Assembly (NCBI RefSeq): GCF_009834565.1 | Contig: NZ_CP019428.1 | Span: forward strand, 992,001 to 1,056,000 | DNA: 64,000 bases | Direction: 5' to 3' | Origin: Pseudomonas sp. R76 | Lineage (GTDB): Bacteria > Pseudomonadota > Gammaproteobacteria > Pseudomonadales > Pseudomonadaceae | In this document: in pieces, positions 25,071 through 32,792 of the stretch | How the letters are laid out: each line of letters begins with the position of its first letter | Numbering within the stretch: position 1 is the first letter of the stretch | The notes under the pieces: model-generated | What the model saw: only the letters and a program-made list of their open reading frames with translations | Database searches by the model: none | Told to the model about the DNA's origin: nothing | Made by a program: the position numbers and the translations under genes

Positions 25071-26538
25071 GACGGGCTCCTGAGCGATAGTTGACCTTGC
25101 GGCCTTGGAGTTCGTAATCGATGGTCAGCTGCTGATCCAGGTGCACCGCGACCTTTGCCCCGGGCTGCACGTACACTGCCGCGAAGGCTTGCCCGTAGAG
25201 CTTGTTTACCCAACTGGATACATCATTGACGCCTTGGCCGATGATCTTGCCCATGGCGTCACTGCCTGAGCCGCCAACTGAACCGATGGTCCCGGACTGC
25301 GGATTGATAAATGAACCGCTGTTTCCGTCCGATTTGATGAGGGAGGCAGCGCCGGCGCCGGCAGCGGTAATCAGTACCTGGGAACCGATGTATTGCGAGG
25401 CGTTGCTTTTACGATCGCCACTGATGCAGGGAATACCGTAGGCATCGCTGATCCAGCCCAGACCACCCTGGATGGTTGTTTGGTTGCCATTGTTCTGGTT
25501 ATTGCTGTTCTGACTGCCATTTGTTTCCTCTTGGGGCTGTGGCAGCGTGCGCACGGTACCGTCGTTGAAAACAAAGGTCAGGCTTTTGATCTGCCCGCGT
25601 ACGCAAGACAAGGTCCAGTCGCCGGACGCTGTACCGCTTGCCACTGCGCCGGCGACTTCGGGTAGGTCGATACCGTTGGCCGTCAGATTGTCCGGGCCGA
25701 TCAGCACTTTGAATGGGTAGGGGTCGTTGACCGTGCCGTCGATGGGCACCCGGCCGATCAATGCGGACATAGCGACTGAGCCCATCAATGTGGAGTTCTG
25801 TGGCAGCGTATAGACCTTGCGTACCTGTTTGCGGGCCTCCTGTGGCGAGATCTCACTCGCAACGTTCTGAGCGCCCGTACGCAGAGCATTTTGGCCTCGA
25901 TCTACGGACTCGCCGAAGGAGGTGGGGAAGTTAAATCCCGAGGCGGTTTGATTGGATCCGGCAGCGATGGGCTTTCCATTGATATCGACAGGAGTAGCGT
26001 CCTGTGGCTCGATCCAAACGACATCCGGTCCAGGTGCGCCTTTGAAGTCTTGCCCATCACCAGGCTGAACGCCGAATCCGATCGGCAAATCCGATCCAGA
26101 CTGATTGCTGCTAGCTGATTTGCTGCTCAGGCTGTTGTATTGCTGCTGCAGCGTATCCAGGATGGTCTGGCTCTGTTGTTGTGACTCCTGTTTCATCGTT
26201 TGCTGGGCGTTTTGTAGCTTGCTGTCAACGTTGTCGTTGATCGACTGCAAGCGTCTTTGTAGCTCAAGGTTTTGTTGCTTCAACTCATCGTTGTTCTTCA
26301 GCGCATTGGACACCTGGTCTTTGAGCTGTCTGCTTTCCACGACGATGGTGCGCAGCGTGTCGCCGGGGGTATCGCCGTCAACGCCAAGCTTTTTAGCTTC
26401 CCCCGTACTGAGCACGAGCGTTTCTGGAGCCTGAGCCTGCTTCTCAGAACTGTCCTTACTGAATAGTTTGACCACCACGAATAACGCCATGATCGCGAAA
26501 GGGATGACCAGGAATTTGACCAGAGGATTACTCTTCAC
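25048..26538 (-). CDS. VirB10/TraB-like conjugation protein (PFL_4705 family)
   Basis: This 496-residue inner-membrane protein spans the periplasm as part of the core complex. The start is GTG 26538 (MKSNPLVKFLVIPFAIM), preceded by GGAGGT; the longer frame from 26601 runs into the gene before it and lacks a ribosome site. A membrane anchor lies at about 9-27, a coiled coil at about 65-130 (SNALKNNDELKQQNLELQRR), a Gln/Ser/Asn-rich linker follows, and the C-terminal beta-rich VirB10-like domain ends in ..KVAVHLDQQLTIDYELQGRK. It overlaps the VirB9-like gene by 11 bases. Confidence 0.88.
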   Translation of the reverse strand: MKSNPLVKFLVIPFAIMALFVVVKLFSKDSSEKQAQAPETLVLSTGEAKKLGVDGDTPGDTLRTIVVESRQLKDQVSNALKNNDELKQQNLELQRRLQSINDNVDSKLQNAQQTMKQESQQQSQTILDTLQQQYNSLSSKSASSNQSGSDLPIGFGVQPGDGQDFKGAPGPDVVWIEPQDATPVDINGKPIAAGSNQTASGFNFPTSFGESVDRGQNALRTGAQNVASEISPQEARKQVRKVYTLPQNSTLMGSVAMSALIGRVPIDGTVNDPYPFKVLIGPDNLTANGIDLPEVAGAVASGTASGDWTLSCVRGQIKSLTFVFNDGTVRTLPQPQEETNGSQNSNNQNNGNQTTIQGGLGWISDAYGIPCISGDRKSNASQYIGSQVLITAAGAGAASLIKSDGNSGSFINPQSGTIGSVGGSGSDAMGKIIGQGVNDVSSWVNKLYGQAFAAVYVQPGAKVAVHLDQQLTIDYELQGRKVNYRSGARHASTSLD

Positions 26539-27424
26539 GGCGACCTCCTTTCGGATCGATCTGGCTGACGGCCGCCGGCAGTAACGATTCGGCCAAACCA
26601 TGGCCGCGTGTCACCAGATAAACCGTTGTGGTGTCACTTGCATCACCCTTGGTGCCGAGGTACGGGTGCTGAAACGTCGCCGTTGTGAAGTCCCCCATCA
26701 GATCCCGAGGATCCAGTGCAAGTTGCTGAGTGCTGGTGTTGCGCAGTTTCACTGCCGTCACCCAGTAGTCGTCTAACCGCCACGCTCCTAATGCAGAGGC
26801 CTCGACCGGCAACGTCGGGAGCAAAGTGGTGAGGTTAAGGCCCCGCTTAAGATTGACCTGGGCGATACCGTCTACAGGCTCAACGGTGCGCAGAGGGGCA
26901 TATAGCATCTGTGCGGCATAGCGTGTAATGACCACAGGGATAGGCGTCTCACGGCGAGGCGTCGGCGGATCCTCGTCTTGAACGTTGGGCTCCGACATGG
27001 TGGCCGGAGCGCGACTGGTCGTTGGCTTAGAGCTGGCCTGCCCGTAACGAGGCGAGGGACCTTCACCGGCAACAATTTTTGCAGGCTCGGGCGCAGCCTG
27101 ATTTGGTTTGCCTTCTGTAGCGATGATGTCCACCAACATGATTTCGCCACTGCTCATATTTTGGAGCTGCAGGCGAGTCGGAGGTATGGGTTCTTTGGCC
27201 AGAAGGTACAGTGCGCCACCCGTGCTCTGGACGCGCAGCTTATCAACCAAATTCCGGGGCAGACCCACTCGAACATTTTGGTCGACAAAGACAATGCGTT
27301 CCTGGCCGACGATCAAAGGCAGTGCCAGTGGAATTCGGTCCCAGCGTAAAATTTCAACGGCGTTGGCCAGCCCGCAGAAGTTGAGAATCAGTAATCCGAT
27401 AATCAGCAGCCGACGCATCATCAT
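26528..27424 (-). CDS. VirB9/TraK-like conjugation protein (PFL_4704 family)
   Basis: This 298-residue periplasmic/outer-membrane-associated protein has a signal peptide at about 1-22 (LLIIGLLILNFCGLANA). Beta-rich N- and C-terminal parts are joined by a Pro/Thr-rich linker near 120-160 (TSRAPATMSEPNVQDEDPPT). It should pair with the VirB10-like and VirB7-like proteins encoded next to it to form the core complex. It overlaps both neighbours by a few bases. Three Met codons stand at the start; the first was kept because it overlaps the upstream stop in the usual coupled way. Confidence 0.87.
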   Translation of the reverse strand: MMMRRLLIIGLLILNFCGLANAVEILRWDRIPLALPLIVGQERIVFVDQNVRVGLPRNLVDKLRVQSTGGALYLLAKEPIPPTRLQLQNMSSGEIMLVDIIATEGKPNQAAPEPAKIVAGEGPSPRYGQASSKPTTSRAPATMSEPNVQDEDPPTPRRETPIPVVITRYAAQMLYAPLRTVEPVDGIAQVNLKRGLNLTTLLPTLPVEASALGAWRLDDYWVTAVKLRNTSTQQLALDPRDLMGDFTTATFQHPYLGTKGDASDTTTVYLVTRGHGLAESLLPAAVSQIDPKGGRREE

Positions 27425-28074
27425 TTACCTCCCGAACGGGCAGGTTCTGCGGAGACTTCGATGCGCTGAGGGTTACTGCTGTAGCAGTCCCAAGCCAAGC
27501 CAAAAGGATTTTTTTCGGGATCAACGTCGGAACGAATGATGTGTAAGGGGTAGCGAGCCAGAGCTCTTTTTACACGCTCACCTCCGTAATGCTCGTCGGC
27601 AGTGATATCTAAGTTCACCGTCCAGTCGTTGATGCTGTGCTGCTCGACATGCTGCTCCGAGGTATCGGTTATGCCTCGACCTGGTATTTCAAATACACCA
27701 CGTTCGCGCTTGCGTAATTCCCCGCTGTTGCGGCGCAGTTCGAAGTCTTTTTGCAGATAAGCTTTGCAACTAGGCGTCAGGTATCCACCCAAGCGGGCGA
27801 TGTTATCCTCGTAGTCGGTTTCCCCGTCGACAGGCCAACGATTCATTTGCTGGAAGATATACAACCCAAAGGCATACACAGACTCTGGGGGGACATCCCA
27901 CCACTGACGGGTGCTGCCCGACCGGAGGTCAGGCGGCACATGAATAGTCAGATCACGCGGCGCGCTCTGCCAGCCGTAGGCCATGTAAAGACCCAGGGCA
28001 ATCAGTAGGCCAATGACCAGGCGCAGGCTGTTGATATGGGACAGTTGGGCGTCCACTTTTTTTCGATAAGTCAT
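27421..28074 (-). CDS. VirB8/TraE-like conjugation protein (PFL_4703 family)
   Basis: This 217-residue bitopic inner-membrane protein has a cytoplasmic start (MTYRKKVDAQLSHINSLR), one membrane helix at about 18-36, and a periplasmic NTF2-like domain. The block QWWDVPPESVYAFGLYIFQQ and the end NPFGLAWDCYSSNPQRIEV match the ICE family I know as PFL_4703. It probably nucleates assembly of the channel. It overlaps both neighbours by four bases (ATGA-type coupling). Confidence 0.88.
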   Translation of the reverse strand: MTYRKKVDAQLSHINSLRLVIGLLIALGLYMAYGWQSAPRDLTIHVPPDLRSGSTRQWWDVPPESVYAFGLYIFQQMNRWPVDGETDYEDNIARLGGYLTPSCKAYLQKDFELRRNSGELRKRERGVFEIPGRGITDTSEQHVEQHSINDWTVNLDITADEHYGGERVKRALARYPLHIIRSDVDPEKNPFGLAWDCYSSNPQRIEVSAEPARSGGK

Positions 28075-28457
28075 TGAGCCCCCGTTCTACGGCAGGTCCA
28101 CGCACCCGTGCGTGTGATCAGGTGGGCCTTGTTCCAGGTAGGAAGATATCGTGCAACGCTCAGTTGCATCTGGCGGTAGAGCCAGGTGTCCGGTCGGCCG
28201 CGTTTCCAACGCCGTAAAAAACGGCTGGAGAGTGTCAGCCCAAGGATCGCAAAGAGCATGGCTGTGGCGATAATCAGCGCCCAGATATGGGTCAAAATTG
28301 CTGCCAGAATCCCAATTACCAATCCTGAGCCGGCACTGATCGCTAGGGTTGCCCACATTTCATCGGCAGTGAGGCCGCCCATGATGACCGGCTGATTGTT
28401 CAGCCGCACCGGGAGGAAAATTAGCGTCCCATCATCAGAGAGTTCTGTCATGGCCAA
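28071..28457 (-). CDS. VirB3/TraL-like membrane protein (DUF3487 type)
   Basis: This 128-residue protein has two adjoining membrane helices at about 36-56 and 58-76 (SGLVIGILAAILTHIWALII...), a cytoplasmic basic end and the typical block LNNQPVIMGGLTADEMW before the first helix. It belongs to the ICE TIGR03750-type family and is placed as VirB3/TraL because it precedes VirB8/9/10. Its start follows the pilin-like gene by six bases. Confidence 0.85.
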   Translation of the reverse strand: MAMTELSDDGTLIFLPVRLNNQPVIMGGLTADEMWATLAISAGSGLVIGILAAILTHIWALIIATAMLFAILGLTLSSRFLRRWKRGRPDTWLYRQMQLSVARYLPTWNKAHLITRTGAWTCRRTGAQ

Positions 28458-28463
28458 GGCTCT

Positions 28464-28802
28464 TTAAAGAATGTTAGTTGCCTTGGTGATCAGGAAGATG
28501 GCGACACCCAAGATGGCCACACCGACAGCGGCCGTCGCTCCAAGATCAGCCCATTTCTTCTTGCCGTGTTGGATCTCGTGGTAAACGCCGAAGGCGTGCC
28601 ACGCTACCCCGGTGAAAATGACGGCGCAGACGATCAGACCCATCAGCGACATGCCGTCAAAGGCGTAGTTCTGCATGGTTTGCATCAGGTTAGAGCCCTC
28701 ACCTCGAGTCGGAGGTTGTGACTGGGGGAGGGCAGCCATGGACAGTTGTGGAAGAGCAAGCATGCCGATCAGCATGTAGCGTGTTTGTGAAAGCAAATTC
28801 AT
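28464..28802 (-). CDS. Pilin-like ICE membrane protein (VirB2-like, DUF2976 type)
   Basis: This 112-residue protein has a signal peptide at about 1-23 (MLIGMLALPQLSMAAL), two further hydrophobic segments at about 52-72 and 85-106, and a short basic loop (IQHGKKKWAD). This layout and size are those of VirB2/TraA-type conjugative pilins, and the family sits at this place in type G systems. It probably forms the mating pilus shaft. Confidence 0.82.
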   Translation of the reverse strand: MNLLSQTRYMLIGMLALPQLSMAALPQSQPPTRGEGSNLMQTMQNYAFDGMSLMGLIVCAVIFTGVAWHAFGVYHEIQHGKKKWADLGATAAVGVAILGVAIFLITKATNIL

Positions 28803-28820
28803 GGTGAGTCTCCAATACGA

Positions 28821-29060
28821 TCAACTGAGTACAAAGGTGGTGAGGATCATGCAAAGCAGCAGGATGCGAACCAAAGAGGTCGAAGCAATCGTCCGGTCAA
28901 GGTTGCCGGTGGCCCATCCTCGGTAGCAGCTCCAGACGGCCCAGGCCCCCCACACGAACGTGATAGCCACGGCCACGCCGACGAAAAATAGGTAGCTCGA
29001 CGAAGCCGGGAAACCACTCGCCGCTTGAAAGGCGGACGCCTGAGTGCCGTTCATGCTCAT
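28821..29060 (-). CDS. Small ICE membrane protein (DUF3262 type)
   Basis: This 79-residue protein has two hydrophobic segments at about 23-45 and 60-78 (YLFFVGVAVAITFVWGAWAV; LVRILLLCMILTTFVLS). It follows the RAQPRD gene with a four-base overlap and precedes the pilin-like gene by 18 bases. The family is constant at this place in type G conjugation operons; a second pilin-like or pilin-assembly role is possible but unproven. Confidence 0.82.
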   Translation of the reverse strand: MSMNGTQASAFQAASGFPASSSYLFFVGVAVAITFVWGAWAVWSCYRGWATGNLDRTIASTSLVRILLLCMILTTFVLS

Positions 29061-29422
29061 GGCTTGCGACCTTCGGTGGTGTATTGGCCCGAAAGCTCGG
29101 CTGGATCCCGAGGTTGGGCTCGGCTTGGCGTCAGGTAGCCCTCCAAGCCATGGCGGATGCGGGCGATGTCACCCGCCAAGCGCTGGTAATCGAAGAAGTA
29201 CCGTTTGCCCGGCTCGTCTGCTACTTGAGCGCTACGACGTGCTGTGTCCTCCAAGGCATTCAACTGGCGGATCATGACGTCCAGGTTGGCCTGTTCGGAG
29301 GCAGAAGCAGCTACCGCTTGGGAGGTAGACAGAATGATCCCGAAAAGCGAGATCAGTCCTGTCAATACGAATCGGCATGTAAGGGCGGGTAGACGCAGTG
29401 TCTGGATCACGGCTAGGCTCAA
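29057..29422 (-). CDS. RAQPRD-family ICE conjugation protein
   Basis: This 121-residue exported protein has a signal peptide, LTGLISLFGIILSTSQAVAA, at about 19-38 and the family-naming motif RAQPRD at about 100-105 (TPSRAQPRDPAELSGQY). The frame opens at TTG 29422, which has AGGA five bases upstream; GTG 29410 is an equally possible start and would give 117 residues. It is periplasmic in this family and of unknown function, always next to the small membrane genes that follow here. It begins the second block of the conjugation operon after the interruption at 29.5-32.0 kb. Confidence 0.85.
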   Translation of the reverse strand: MSLAVIQTLRLPALTCRFVLTGLISLFGIILSTSQAVAASASEQANLDVMIRQLNALEDTARRSAQVADEPGKRYFFDYQRLAGDIARIRHGLEGYLTPSRAQPRDPAELSGQYTTEGRKP

Positions 29423-29522
29423 GTCATTCCTGTTGCCGTCAGCTTGCCGTGATCACACTATAGTCGCCGCAAGAAAACCATATTCCGGGCCGTTAGGATT
29501 TCTTCGTACGGTAACTGCACCC

Positions 29523-29834
29523 TCAGTCTCGGTGGATCGAGCGTTTGAAGAAAAGAAGATAGCCGGTGGGCAAGGCAATGCCGTATGCCCAGCCCTGGGC
29601 ATTTTGATTGCCAATCTGGACTTCGCCCCTGACTACGGGTTGAACGCTGATCAGTTCCCAACCCTCTTGGCCTAGCTGAGCAAGGCGCTGCTGGTGTTCC
29701 GGATCCTGCAGGAAACCTTGAATGTCAGGTTCGGTAGATGGCTCTTCGGACTTGAACATGAAGAGTTTTTTGGTTCGGACGAGATAGTTCAGCGGGGCGA
29801 ATTCGGTATGGTATTCAAATGCCTGGCGACTCAT
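29523..29834 (-). CDS. DUF4177-like small protein
   Basis: This 103-residue soluble protein has ATG 29834 (MSRQAFEYHTEFAPLNYLV) preceded by AAGGA, a better start than the upstream in-frame Met at 29888. The motif L-x-x-L-G-Q-E-G-W-E-L-I-S-V-Q-P followed by a hydrophobic beta pair (GYLLFFKRS) matches the DUF4177 fold seen in many small bacterial and phage proteins. Role unknown. It lies between the UvrD-like helicase and the RAQPRD gene on the same strand, about 100 bases from the latter. Confidence 0.65.
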   Translation of the reverse strand: MSRQAFEYHTEFAPLNYLVRTKKLFMFKSEEPSTEPDIQGFLQDPEHQQRLAQLGQEGWELISVQPVVRGEVQIGNQNAQGWAYGIALPTGYLLFFKRSIHRD

Positions 29835-29999
29835 GGCGACATCCTTCATGTGTGGAGCTGCCAGGTTTTCAGTATTGAGGATGTGCAATCAACCGGAAAT
29901 ACTCTGCGACTGAATCGGTGATTTTCGTTGCTTGGCGAAGCTGACGTTTAAGCCTGGTCGGTGTAGCATCTTAGTGAATCTCATTACTACGAGCGTCTT

Positions 30000-30485
30000 A
30001 TGACGGCCTATCAAAAAGATTTTCGACGTTTTCAGTTTCCAGGATTTGATCACATAGGTACTTGTTTTTTAAGGGTGCGAGTGAATTCAGATGGAACGTC
30101 TATATTTCTATGTTCCCAGCTCAAAAATTACACCGGCACATCCGTGACTAATGTTGTTGAAGAAATTTTCGTAAAAGCCGTGAGTGAGTTGCAGAAATCT
30201 GGCCTATTCAAAATAAAGCGTCCACATTGGTACAGTCTCAAGCGCGAGTTGAGCTTTTCAGAAATTGTAGCCCGCAGCTCATGGGTGGAGCATTACCCCA
30301 AGGGCGTGGGCATTTCATCCGACAAAGATACATATGCGTTGGTGAGTTTTGATCGCGATCTTAAACCCGCTTGGGACTACGTCTCATTAGAGCGTGCGAT
30401 AAAAATATGCGGCGTTGAAAAAGATTTCTTCCACATCTCGCAAGAAGATCTCGATTATGAGCAGAAATTGGAGTCTCCCTACTAG
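30000..30485 (+). CDS. Hypothetical protein, 161 aa, opposite to the conjugation operon
   Basis: This is the only plus-strand gene between 20.4 and 64 kb that I would call. It starts at ATG 30000 (MTAYQKDFRRFQFPGFDHIG), is rather AT-rich compared with its neighbours, is soluble, and contains aromatic and charged stretches (KIKRPHWYSLKRELSFSEIV, FFHISQEDLDYEQKLESPY). No family is recognised and no ribosome site stands out. Its orientation and composition suggest late acquisition inside the operon. Confidence 0.5.
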   Translation: MTAYQKDFRRFQFPGFDHIGTCFLRVRVNSDGTSIFLCSQLKNYTGTSVTNVVEEIFVKAVSELQKSGLFKIKRPHWYSLKRELSFSEIVARSSWVEHYPKGVGISSDKDTYALVSFDRDLKPAWDYVSLERAIKICGVEKDFFHISQEDLDYEQKLESPY

Positions 30486-30543
30486 CCGTCTATGAGCCGC
30501 CTAACAGAGGTATCAAAGACGCTCTGCTGGGTGCAAATTCCCT

Positions 30544-32010
30544 TTAGCGTACTTGCCCTGCTAGAGATGTTCTTGCATCCACATAGCGCTGCATGATGGA
30601 TAACACCATCGAATTTAATGCCAGTATCTTCATTGCCCGCGTCACGGCCACATACAGCAAATTCAGCTCATCGTCTTTACGACCCTGATCGATATCGGGG
30701 GACAGAGGGTCAGCGCTAAAGTCGTCATACAGGCTGACAAAGTCCCACTCTAACCCCTTGGCTTTATGCCCTGTCGTCAGTGTGATCGTGGCATCCAACT
30801 CGTTGTCTACTGACCGAGAGCGTAGTGTCTGGATGCGCTGAGGCAGATCGGGATAGGCAGCGATGATCTTGATCGATCGCAGCATCTCCGAGTCTTGGCT
30901 CACCTCGGCAATTTCAACGTATTGCGAGAAGTCCCGGTAATCGCGCAGTAACTTACGGTTTTGCACGGATTGGTTTTGGTTGCGGCTGAACAGATACAAG
31001 TCTTCCAGGTCGCGCAATGAATAACTGTCGATGCCACCTACCCAATAGATCTTAGGCTTGCTCGCTACCAAACTAAGCGCGTTCTCTATGACGCCGGTAA
31101 CCGTGCGATGGATGTATGTGCGATGCGGTAGGTCTTCAGGAAGCGCACGTTTAACCTGGGTTTTGGGGCCTAACCCTTGCAGCTTTCGAGTTTCACCCTT
31201 GTAAAAAAGGATGATGTTGGCCACATGCGCGACTGCTGGACCGAAGCGAAAGCTCTGGGTCAGGTAGTGGCGCTCTGCATCGGCCATCCAATCGCTGTTG
31301 AGAGCGTCTTCGGCACCACGGAAACGGTAAATCTGCTGGTGAGGGTCGCCGACGGTGACTTTGCAGATGCGCTGTATCCTTACCAAGTCGGCAATGACCG
31401 GGTTCACGTCTTGACCTTCATCGAGCAGAATCGCCTTAAATCGCTGGCTCAGGTCAGGTTTACTCAACTGATACAGCTTTAAATATCCATCGTGGGTGAT
31501 CAACATTCCCGTGTCCTGCAGGTCGATCATCCGGTTCCAGATAATTCTGGCGACACCCAGTGCACTGTCCAGAAATCGTTCCTGCGCGCTGGTGAGCATT
31601 CGTTGACCCTGAAACCTGGGAAAGTGTCCGCGGCCGAGCTCGTTATCGGCGCTGGCCATGAAGTTGTTCAGCGTACTCAGTACATCTCGTACCAGCTCCC
31701 AGTCCTGGGTATTGATGGCCCTGGCGATATCGGTGAGGCGTAAGTTATTGGTCTGTTTGGCGGCGTATTGGCTGCCATAGACCGCATAAGCCAAGCCATG
31801 CGCCGTCTTGCAGACCACATTGCGAGGAAAGCGTCCCTTGGCAGCGAGCTCGACGGGTTTGTTGTAGCAGAGATAAAGCATTTTCACCGAGGCGTGGTGG
31901 GTGGCATAACCAACCAGTGTTGTGGTTTTGCCTGTGCCGGCGAAGGCTTGGACCAGTAGCTTCTCTGCTGTTGAATCGACGATGGGCAGCTGTTCTTGTG
32001 TCCACTGCAT
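30544..32010 (-). CDS. UvrD/Rep-like superfamily 1 helicase
   Basis: This 488-residue ATP-dependent DNA helicase is compact and lacks most accessory subdomains of a 720-residue UvrD. Motif I is AGTGKT (24-29), motif II LLDEGQDVNP, motif III GDPHQQIYRFRGAEDAL, motif V TTGHKAKGLEWDFVSLYDD and motif VI LLYVAVTRAM; all are intact. It follows the small membrane gene at 32020 by nine bases, so it is read with the conjugation operon. A role in processing transferred DNA, or as defence cargo of the short SF1 type, is possible; context alone does not decide. Confidence 0.85.
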   Translation of the reverse strand: MQWTQEQLPIVDSTAEKLLVQAFAGTGKTTTLVGYATHHASVKMLYLCYNKPVELAAKGRFPRNVVCKTAHGLAYAVYGSQYAAKQTNNLRLTDIARAINTQDWELVRDVLSTLNNFMASADNELGRGHFPRFQGQRMLTSAQERFLDSALGVARIIWNRMIDLQDTGMLITHDGYLKLYQLSKPDLSQRFKAILLDEGQDVNPVIADLVRIQRICKVTVGDPHQQIYRFRGAEDALNSDWMADAERHYLTQSFRFGPAVAHVANIILFYKGETRKLQGLGPKTQVKRALPEDLPHRTYIHRTVTGVIENALSLVASKPKIYWVGGIDSYSLRDLEDLYLFSRNQNQSVQNRKLLRDYRDFSQYVEIAEVSQDSEMLRSIKIIAAYPDLPQRIQTLRSRSVDNELDATITLTTGHKAKGLEWDFVSLYDDFSADPLSPDIDQGRKDDELNLLYVAVTRAMKILALNSMVLSIMQRYVDARTSLAGQVR

Positions 32011-32019
32011 GGGCAGCTC

Positions 32020-32775
32020 CTAGAGGTATTTTTTGAAGCTGGAGACAGTGATGTAAACCGATACGCCCAATAACAACGCGCACGGCAGCAAAATAAGCAG
32101 GGGGCTGACGCTGATCGGGATAGCCAGGTAAATCGTCCATGGCACGATGGCCAGCGGAATAATGGTTCCGCGTGCTTTGTGATACAGGTAGCTCGACTCA
32201 CGGCCGGAGCCGAACTTGCGTAGATCACGTCGCACCAGGCCATCCACCAGGCCCGTAAACGCCGCCAGTGCAAACAGTGGGATTGTCAGTGTCAGGATGA
32301 CCATTCGTACGCAAAAGGTGAGCACGGTATAAAGCATGGCCAAGCCGTAATCCTGGAACTTGATCATGACCCGACCGAGTTCGTAGCGCAGGTCGAACAT
32401 GCCGGCGTGCTGCGGCGACGTGGAGCGAGCGTATTGGGTCAATGAGTTAATGCTGTCTTGCAGGCCGCTTTTTACCATCAGCCAATCATAGGTAGTTTTT
32501 GCCAGCCAGGTTGCGGTGCGCCCCGGTTCTTTGATGACAACGCTATGTAACAAGTCCTGGGACAGCCAGCCTAGTTCATGCTCAAACATCTGCTGGGCGT
32601 GCTTCCATCCAGCATCAGGCCAAAACACGTACATGCACAGCCACTCAACGAGAATGGCGCCCAGCAGTGAGCCGAACATCACCCCCAGAAAGTGGAAGGG
32701 GGCTGAAATCACCATGCCCAAAAATGATTTTTGCCCTTCCTGCTGTTGCTGGGCTTTTTCCGCCATATCGGCCAT
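32020..32775 (-). CDS. ICE membrane protein (PFL_4697 / DUF4400 type)
   Basis: This 251-residue protein has a Gln/Glu-rich start (MADMAEKAQQQQEGQ) and about four membrane segments (about 22-50, 152-172, 178-196, 215-245). The family is fixed next to the coupling protein gene in type G systems and is thought to work with it at the inner membrane. It is 17 bases downstream of the traD-like stop. SSYLYHKARGTIIPLAIVPW is the most recognisable stretch. Confidence 0.85.
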   Translation of the reverse strand: MADMAEKAQQQQEGQKSFLGMVISAPFHFLGVMFGSLLGAILVEWLCMYVFWPDAGWKHAQQMFEHELGWLSQDLLHSVVIKEPGRTATWLAKTTYDWLMVKSGLQDSINSLTQYARSTSPQHAGMFDLRYELGRVMIKFQDYGLAMLYTVLTFCVRMVILTLTIPLFALAAFTGLVDGLVRRDLRKFGSGRESSYLYHKARGTIIPLAIVPWTIYLAIPISVSPLLILLPCALLLGVSVYITVSSFKKYL

Positions 32776-32792
32776 CGCTTTGCTCCTTTACG

